Below, piece after piece: positions 6,028-10,651 of a stretch of 10,651 bases of DNA (position 1 is the first letter of the stretch; every line of letters starts with the position of its first letter). This DNA is from GAS188 sp035949255 (GTDB taxonomy: Bacteria; Pseudomonadota; Alphaproteobacteria; Rhizobiales; Beijerinckiaceae), in NCBI GenBank assembly GCA_035949255.1, contig DASZIL010000204.1, positions 1-10,651 on the forward strand, given 5' to 3'. The notes under the pieces were generated by a model, which was not told the DNA's origin, did no database searches, and saw only the letters and a list, made by a program, of their open reading frames with translations. A program made the position numbers and the translations under genes.

Positions 6028-7036
6028 GAGCATAGCCCTCGCGCGGGAGACGCACCGGCTCGTCGGCCATGAACGCGCCGAGCGCGAGGTGCTCGAGGCG
6101 CTGCGCACGCGCCGTTTCGCCCATGCCTGGCTCATCAGCGGCCCGCAAGGCGTCGGCAAGGCGAGCTTCGCCTATCGCATGGCGCGCTTCATCCTCGCTG
6201 GGACCGATCCTTTCGCGCGCGCCGAGCTCGCATCCTCGCTCGAGATTCCCGCTGATCATCCGGCGGCGCGTCGCATCGCCGCTGGTGCCCATCCCGACCT
6301 CTTTCTCCTGGAACGGACGATCGGCCCGAGCGGCAAGCCGCGCACCGAGATCATCGTCGATGACGCGCGCCGCGCCACGGCCTTCCTTCAGTCGACGAGC
6401 GGAGAGGGCGGATGGAAGGTCCTCATCGTCGATGCCGCCGATGAACTGAACCGCAATGCCGCGAACGCCCTGTTGAAGATCATCGAGGAGCCTCCCGGCC
6501 GCGCGCTCGTCCTCCTCATCGCCCATGTGCCAGCGCGGCTTCCCGCGACGATCCTTTCACGCTGCCGGCGTTTGCGGCTCGATCCTCTCAACGCGCAGGA
6601 GATCGTCGAGATCGTCCGCCATTTACCGAGGAATGAGGCATCCGAAGTCGCGATCGCGGAGGCAGCACTGCTCGCCGAAGGCTCGGTCCAACGCACCTTG
6701 CTTTTCCTCGAAAGCCGCGCGGTCGAGTTCGCCCGCATGGTGCGGGAAGTCCTCGAAGCGCCGCCCAAGGCGAGGAGCGCGGCGGCGCTCAAGCTTGCGA
6801 GCCGTTTGGGGGCGCGCGGAGGCGAGGCGTCCTACGACATCGTCTTCGATACGATCTTCGACTGGCTGCGCGAACGCGCCAACCGCCAGGCAGCCGATCT
6901 CGATCCGCGCGCCGAAACCGCCGCCCGGCTCTGGGGTGAGATCGAGGCCAGAAAGCGAGAGGCTGACGCCTACAACCTTGACAAACGCGCTCTCCTCCTC
7001 ACGTCTCTGAAGGATGTCGCGGAGCTTGCGCCATGA
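6002..7036 (+). CDS. holB: DNA polymerase III delta prime subunit
   Basis: HolB is the delta-prime subunit of the clamp loader, an AAA+ family member that helps open the beta sliding clamp at the replication fork. The 344-residue protein has a P-loop-like GPQGVGK (47-53), a degenerate Walker B (VLIVDAADELN, 140-150), an NALLKIIEEPP segment (155-165) and the SRC sensor-1 motif at 186-188. The P-loop is followed by Ala54 instead of Ser/Thr, consistent with delta prime being a non-hydrolysing clamp-loader subunit. The zinc-binding cysteines of E. coli HolB are absent: Cys188 of SRC is the only cysteine. The ATG at 6002 follows GAGAAG with 7 nt spacing and starts inside the tmk tail. A longer in-frame reading from 5912 would overlap tmk further and lacks support. 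Confidence 0.94.
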   Translation: MPETKDSVESIALARETHRLVGHERAEREVLEALRTRRFAHAWLISGPQGVGKASFAYRMARFILAGTDPFARAELASSLEIPADHPAARRIAAGAHPDLFLLERTIGPSGKPRTEIIVDDARRATAFLQSTSGEGGWKVLIVDAADELNRNAANALLKIIEEPPGRALVLLIAHVPARLPATILSRCRRLRLDPLNAQEIVEIVRHLPRNEASEVAIAEAALLAEGSVQRTLLFLESRAVEFARMVREVLEAPPKARSAAALKLASRLGARGGEASYDIVFDTIFDWLRERANRQAADLDPRAETAARLWGEIEARKREADAYNLDKRALLLTSLKDVAELAP

Positions 7037-7073
7037 GGCGCGAGCGTGCGCCCTAAACGCAAGATTGAGGCGG

Positions 7074-8633
7074 ATGACCCAGACGAAATTCTACATCACG
7101 ACCGCGATCTCCTATCCGAATGGGGCGCCGCACATCGGCCACGCCTATGAGGCGGTCGCGACGGATGCCATCGCGCGCTTCAAGCGCATCGACGGTTTCG
7201 ATGTTTTCTTCCTGACCGGCGTCGATGAGCACGGCATGAAGATGTCGCAGACCGCCGCGAAGGAGGGCTTGACGCCGCGCGCGCTCTCGGATCGCAACAC
7301 ACCGATCTTCGTGGCCATGTGCGACCGCTTGTCGATCTCGCGCGACCGCTTCATCCGCACGACCGAGCCCGCCCACTACGAAGCCTCCCAGGCGCTTTGG
7401 CGTCGCATGCAGGCGGCTGGAGACATCTACCTCGGCACATACGCCGGCTGGTATTCGGTGCGCGACGAAGCCTTTTACGACGAGAGCGAGACCAAGCTCG
7501 GCGAAAGCGGCGAACGCTTCGGGCCGCAAGGGACGCCCGTTCAATGGACCGAGGAGCGGACCTATTTCTTCCGCCTTTCGGCTTACCAGGATCGGCTCCT
7601 GCGATTTTACGAATCGAACCCCGGATTCATTGGCCCGGAGACGCGCCGCAACGAGGTGGTGAGCTTCGTGAAGGGGGGCTTGCAGGATTTGTCGATCTCA
7701 CGCTCCACGCTGAGCTGGGGCGTGCCGGTGCCCGATGCGCCAGGCCACGTCATGTATGTCTGGGTGGATGCGCTCACGAATTATATCACGGCGCTCGGCT
7801 TCCCTGACGAGAACGCGCCTCGTTGGCGCTATTGGCCCGCCGATTACCACATCATCGGCAAGGACATCGTGCGCTTTCACGCGGTCTATTGGCCGGCCTT
7901 CCTCATGTCAGCGGGCGTCGCGGTTCCCAAGCGCGTCTTCGGGCACGGCTTCTTGTTCAACCGCGGCGAGAAGATGTCGAAGTCGATCGGCAATGTCATC
8001 GATCCCTTCGCGCTCGCGGATGCTTACGGCGTCGATCAGCTACGCTATTTCTTCTTGCGCGAAGTCGCCTTCGGTCAGGACGGCAGCTACAGCCATGAGG
8101 CGATCGTCAATCGCATCAATGCCGATCTCGCCAATGACCTCGGCAATCTTGCCCAGCGGTCCTTGTCGATGATCGCGAGGAATTGCGAGGGCCTTGTCCC
8201 AACGGCTTCCCGGCTCTCGGAGGCGGATGCGGCGCTGCTGGCGCAAGCGGATGGGTTGCCGGCGCGCGCTCGCGCCGCCATGGATCAGCTCGCGCCCCAT
8301 GTCGCGCTCGCCGATATCTGGAGTGTCGTCGCGGCCGCCAATCGCTATTTCGCCAGTGAAGAACCCTGGGTGAAGCGCAAATCGGCGCCGGAACGTTTCG
8401 CCACGGTCCTTTATGTGACGCTCGAGACGTTGCGAGCGGTGGGCATCGTCACGCAGCCATTCATCCCGGGCGCCGCGGCCAGGCTGCTCGACCTCCTCGG
8501 CGTCAGCGAGGACCGGCGTCAATTGAAGGATGTCGGAGCGACAGGTCGGCTGGAAGCGGCAAGCGCGCTTCCCGCTCCGACCCCGATCTTTCCGCGCTTC
8601 GTCGAGCCCGAGCTCAACTCCGCGGAGCCGTAA
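7074..8633 (+). CDS. metG: Methionyl-tRNA synthetase, short class
   Basis: MetG charges tRNA(Met), both initiator and elongator, with methionine. The 519-residue product is a class I synthetase: the HIGH motif appears as H20-I-G-H23, followed by a GVDEHG segment, and the KMSKS loop is exact at 300-304. The connective-peptide region carries a GWYSVRDEAFYDE segment in place of the zinc-binding CxxC pairs of the E. coli enzyme, and there is no C-terminal EMAP-like tRNA-binding domain, so this is the shorter, zinc-independent class common in alphaproteobacteria. The ATG at 7074 was preferred over in-frame 7014, which would overlap holB and add 20 atypical residues. A GAGG sits close upstream. The 37-nt gap after holB contains a small GGCGC/GCGCC hairpin (7037-7052). 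The stop TAA shares one base with the tatD ATG. Confidence 0.96.
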   Translation: MTQTKFYITTAISYPNGAPHIGHAYEAVATDAIARFKRIDGFDVFFLTGVDEHGMKMSQTAAKEGLTPRALSDRNTPIFVAMCDRLSISRDRFIRTTEPAHYEASQALWRRMQAAGDIYLGTYAGWYSVRDEAFYDESETKLGESGERFGPQGTPVQWTEERTYFFRLSAYQDRLLRFYESNPGFIGPETRRNEVVSFVKGGLQDLSISRSTLSWGVPVPDAPGHVMYVWVDALTNYITALGFPDENAPRWRYWPADYHIIGKDIVRFHAVYWPAFLMSAGVAVPKRVFGHGFLFNRGEKMSKSIGNVIDPFALADAYGVDQLRYFFLREVAFGQDGSYSHEAIVNRINADLANDLGNLAQRSLSMIARNCEGLVPTASRLSEADAALLAQADGLPARARAAMDQLAPHVALADIWSVVAAANRYFASEEPWVKRKSAPERFATVLYVTLETLRAVGIVTQPFIPGAAARLLDLLGVSEDRRQLKDVGATGRLEAASALPAPTPIFPRFVEPELNSAEP

Positions 8634-9448
8634 TGCTCGTCGACAGCCATTGCCATCTCGATTTTCCCGATCTTGCGGCCGACGAGGCAGGGGTCCTGGC
8701 GCGGGCGCGCGCGGCGGGTGTCGACCGCTTTCTCACGATCTCGACCCGCGTTCGCCGCAACGCCGCGCTGCAGGCGATTGCAGCCCGGCATGACGACGTT
8801 TTCTTCACGGTCGGCACTCATCCCCATCACGCCGCCGAGGAAGCCGAGGTCGCGACATCCGAGATCGTCGCCCTTTCGGCCCATCCACGATGTGTCGGCA
8901 TCGGCGAAGCCGGCCTCGACTATCATTACGATCGCTCGCCGCGCGACGTCCAGGACCTTGTGTTTCGCAAGAACATAGCCGCGGCCCGCGAGACCGGCTT
9001 GCCGCTCGTCATCCATGCGCGTGACGCCGATGACGACATGATCCGCATCCTGTCGCAGGAGATGGGGAAGGGGGATTTCAAGGCGGTGCTCCATTGCTTC
9101 ACCTCGACCGAGAAATTGGCGCGCACCGGCCTCGATCTTGGATTCTTCATCTCGTTTTCCGGCGTTCTGACCTTCAAGAAATCCGAGGAACTGCGCCGTA
9201 TAGCGAAAATCGTGCCGCCTGAACGATTGCTAGTCGAGACCGATGCACCCTATCTTTCGCCGGAGCCTCACCGCGGAAAGCGCAACGAACCCGCATTCGT
9301 GGTCGAGACCGCGAAAGTTCTCGCCTCAACCCGCGCCGTGGGTTTCGAGGAGATCTCCGATCTCACGACGGCGAATTTCTACCGTCTCTTCGAGAGGGCA
9401 ACGGCGGCGTCACGCCCGGCTCAGACCGTTTCAACTCCGGCAGAATGA
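8633..9448 (+). CDS. TatD-family metal-dependent deoxyribonuclease (YcfH-like)
   Basis: TatD-family proteins are TIM-barrel amidohydrolase-fold enzymes with metal-dependent DNase activity, implicated in 3'-end DNA processing and repair. The 271 residues cover the whole family length. Metal ligands are all in place: H6-C-H8 near the N-terminus, E92 in GIGEAGLDY, H128 in VIHARD, H154 in LHCFT and D204 in VETDAPYLSPEPHRG. The ATG at 8633 overlaps the metG stop (TAATG), and a GGAG lies 5 nt upstream, supporting coupling and this start. Position in a tmk-holB-tatD neighbourhood matches E. coli ycfH, so this is better called YcfH-like than TatD itself; no twin-arginine translocation genes are nearby. 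Confidence 0.94.
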   Translation: MLVDSHCHLDFPDLAADEAGVLARARAAGVDRFLTISTRVRRNAALQAIAARHDDVFFTVGTHPHHAAEEAEVATSEIVALSAHPRCVGIGEAGLDYHYDRSPRDVQDLVFRKNIAAARETGLPLVIHARDADDDMIRILSQEMGKGDFKAVLHCFTSTEKLARTGLDLGFFISFSGVLTFKKSEELRRIAKIVPPERLLVETDAPYLSPEPHRGKRNEPAFVVETAKVLASTRAVGFEEISDLTTANFYRLFERATAASRPAQTVSTPAE

Positions 9449-9449
9449 C

Positions 9450-9454
9450 GGAGG
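9450..9454 (+). promoter_or_regulatory. Shine-Dalgarno of the MBL-fold gene (GGAGG)
   Basis: GGAGG lies 2 nt after the tatD stop and 10 nt before the GTG at 9465. It decides the start of the downstream gene in favour of this GTG over the long upstream reading frame that would overlap tatD. Confidence 0.7.
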
Positions 9455-9464
9455 CGGCTTTAAA

Positions 9465-10259
9465 GTGTTGCGCGTCACCATTCTTGGCTGCGGCTCTTCG
9501 GGAGGAGTGCCGCGCGTCGGCGGGGATTGGGGTAAATGCGATCCAAAAAACCCGAAGAACCGGCGCCGGCGCTGCTCCTTGCTCCTTGAAACGGGTGAGG
9601 GCGAGGCCGCGATGACGGTCCTCGTCGACACCTCACCTGACCTGCGTGAGCAACTCCTCGACGCCAAGGTGCGCCGGCTCGACGCCATCGTCTTCACTCA
9701 TCCGCATGCCGACCACACCCATGGCGTCGACGATCTCCGCCCGCTTGTGATCGCGGGGCGGGCGCGTCTCGACGCCTTCATGGATGAGGGGACGGCGATC
9801 GCGCTGAAACGGCGCTTCGGCTATATCTTCGAAACCCCGCCGGGCAGCCAATACCCGCCTCTGCTCAACGAGCGGCATTTCGCGAAGGATGGGCCCACGA
9901 CGATCCTCGGCCGCGCCGGAATCCGGTTGACGCTCACGCCTTACCGCCTTCCGCACGGCGACATCGAGGCCCTGGGCTTGCGCCTCGGCGATTTCGCCTA
10001 TGCGCCCGATCTCAACGGCATCCCGAGCCCGGCCGAGCCGATGTTCGAGCGCCTCGACACGCTTCTCATCGATGCGCTTCGCTACCGCCCGCATCCTTCG
10101 CATTTCAGCCTGGACGAGACGCTCGCCGCGATCGAACGTTTCAAGCCGCGGCGCGCCGTGCTCACCAATATGCACACCGATCTCGATTACGAGACGCTCG
10201 TGAACACGCTCCCGCCGAATGTCGTGCCCGCGTACGACGGCATGCAGCTCAGCCTGTGA
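9465..10259 (+). CDS. PhnP-like MBL-fold metallohydrolase
   Basis: This is a metallo-beta-lactamase-fold protein of 264 residues, probably a phosphodiesterase. The metal-binding motif is H79-x-H81-x-D83-H84, with further likely ligands H164 (in LPHGD), D182 (in YAPDLNG) and H237 (in NMHTDLDY). The N-terminus (GCGSSGGVPRVGG, 8-20) and the C-terminal YDGMQL resemble E. coli PhnP, a cyclic-phosphate phosphodiesterase. PhnP has three clustered zinc-binding cysteines after the N-terminal loop; here only Cys25 is in the corresponding stretch, with Cys37 later. No phosphonate genes are nearby, so a C-P lyase role is not suggested; the linkage is to tatD and metG. The start is GTG 9465, supported by GGAGG 10 nt upstream; TTG 9468 is an alternative. 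Substrate unknown. Confidence 0.88.
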   Translation: MLRVTILGCGSSGGVPRVGGDWGKCDPKNPKNRRRRCSLLLETGEGEAAMTVLVDTSPDLREQLLDAKVRRLDAIVFTHPHADHTHGVDDLRPLVIAGRARLDAFMDEGTAIALKRRFGYIFETPPGSQYPPLLNERHFAKDGPTTILGRAGIRLTLTPYRLPHGDIEALGLRLGDFAYAPDLNGIPSPAEPMFERLDTLLIDALRYRPHPSHFSLDETLAAIERFKPRRAVLTNMHTDLDYETLVNTLPPNVVPAYDGMQLSL

Positions 10260-10522
10260 GGTCAATTCACGCGCGGGGGATTTCGAAACGCGTTCAATGA
10301 ATTATGCGGCATTCTTGATAGTTCCATAATATATCTTATGCGAATCCGCTAGGAGTATTTCCCCTCATTTCCCCTACATGCCCACACTCGATGGATGCGG
10401 GACATCCAACGCCCGCCTGAAGGCACACAAGGGGCAAGGAAAAGTCGTGGATGACCGGGCCAAATCCTCGGAATCAATCCGAGGACGGCCAGGATGGAGA
10501 AGCGGATGACGGACCGAACCGC
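10260..10522. other. Convergent intergenic region
   Basis: About 263 bases lie between two genes that point towards each other, so no promoter for either is expected here. Positions 10294-10345 are markedly AT-rich compared with the rest of the window and hold an ATTATG/CATAAT inverted pair (10301-10306, 10325-10330). Positions 10378-10509 have several short dyads and a 43-codon open frame that I do not believe. A strong hairpin sits at 10456-10494. I see no tRNA or known RNA family. Confidence 0.6.
10456..10494. terminator. Hairpin between convergent genes, possible bidirectional terminator
   Basis: TCCTCGGA (10466-10473) and TCCGAGGA (10479-10486) form a perfect 8-bp stem with a 5-nt loop. 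GGCC (10459-10462) and GGCC (10488-10491) extend it outward after a small internal loop, and CCGGGCC/GGCCAGG continues with one mismatch. Location between convergent stops fits a terminator serving both genes. There is no adjacent T-run on the plus strand; on the minus strand a TTTT (10441-10444) occurs some distance after the stem, so classic intrinsic termination is not proven. Confidence 0.5.
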
Positions 10523-10651
10523 CTACTCCATCGCCAGCGCCACGTAGCGCATGTCGCCTTGCGCATTCGCGACATAGAGAAGCGCGGATTTCTTCCCATC
10601 CTTCTTCAGATTGTCTAGCAGCTTTGCGACATCCGAAGGCGAAGAGACGGG
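10523..10651 (-). CDS. degP: DegP/HtrA-type (Do family) serine protease, C-terminal fragment
   Basis: The last 42 codons of a minus-strand gene enter the window, ending in TAG at 10525-10523. The peptide contains a SPSDVAKLLDNLKKDGKKS segment, then ALLYVANAQGD and finally RYVALAME. This pattern (a helix after P-x-DV, a Lys-rich turn, a beta-strand rich in Leu/Val, and a closing R-[FY]-V-A-L strand) is typical of the end of the second PDZ domain of alphaproteobacterial Do-type periplasmic proteases. The catalytic His-Asp-Ser domain lies outside the window, so activity and the exact paralogue (degP, degQ or mucD type) cannot be judged. It converges on the MBL-fold gene. Confidence 0.72.
   Translation of the reverse strand, partial: PVSSPSDVAKLLDNLKKDGKKSALLYVANAQGDMRYVALAME

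Noticed and set aside
10378..10509. 43-codon plus-strand ORF starting MPTLDGCGTS in the convergent intergenic region
   Set aside because: No ribosome-binding site at a usable distance (AGGAG is more than 20 nt away), it runs through the strong hairpin and a repeat-like segment, and its composition resembles no protein family.
1..10651. A hidden defence, mobile or biosynthetic system
   Set aside because: All long genes are conserved housekeeping families in familiar order; there are no transposase or integrase genes, no regularly spaced repeats and no unrecognised large gene.

Overview
The window is ordinary, gene-dense chromosomal DNA from an alphaproteobacterium, most likely of the order Hyphomicrobiales (Rhizobiales). 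The evidence is the GC-rich codon use with strong GC/CG third positions, the protein types (cysteine-free alphaproteobacterial HolB, PhnP-like metallohydrolase after TatD, RlpA with an Ala/Pro/Thr-rich tail) and two gene orders familiar from that group: trpD-trpC-moaC, and rlpA-dacA-tmk-holB-metG-tatD-MBL hydrolase. Family-level placement (for example near Beijerinckiaceae) is only a guess. I see no mobile element, integrase, tRNA, rRNA, CRISPR array or defence system.

Layout. Positions 57-2361 (minus strand) hold trpD, trpC and moaC, joined by 4-nt GTGA and ATGA overlaps, so they are probably one translationally coupled operon. It covers two tryptophan-synthesis steps and an early molybdenum-cofactor step. 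Positions 2362-2731 are a divergent intergenic region with a degenerate palindromic repeat, an AT-rich patch and two adjacent hairpins. Positions 2732-10259 (plus strand) hold rlpA (septal lipoprotein), a D-Ala-D-Ala carboxypeptidase, tmk (dTMP kinase), holB (clamp-loader delta prime), metG (short class methionyl-tRNA synthetase), a TatD-family nuclease and a PhnP-like metallo-beta-lactamase-fold hydrolase. From dacA onward the genes overlap or lie within 40 nt of each other, consistent with one housekeeping transcript linking cell-wall remodelling, dTTP supply, replication and translation. Positions 10260-10522 are a convergent intergenic region with an AT-rich patch and a strong hairpin. From 10523 to the window end, on the minus strand, is the C-terminus of a DegP/HtrA-type periplasmic serine protease.

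All full-length genes look intact, with their catalytic motifs present. No previously undescribed system is evident. The points most worth a second look are small: the paired hairpins upstream of rlpA, a 28-codon upstream ORF with two Trp codons whose end overlaps the trpD ribosome-binding site, the reduced cysteine set in the PhnP-like protein, the unusual RlpA lipobox, and the convergent intergenic region.
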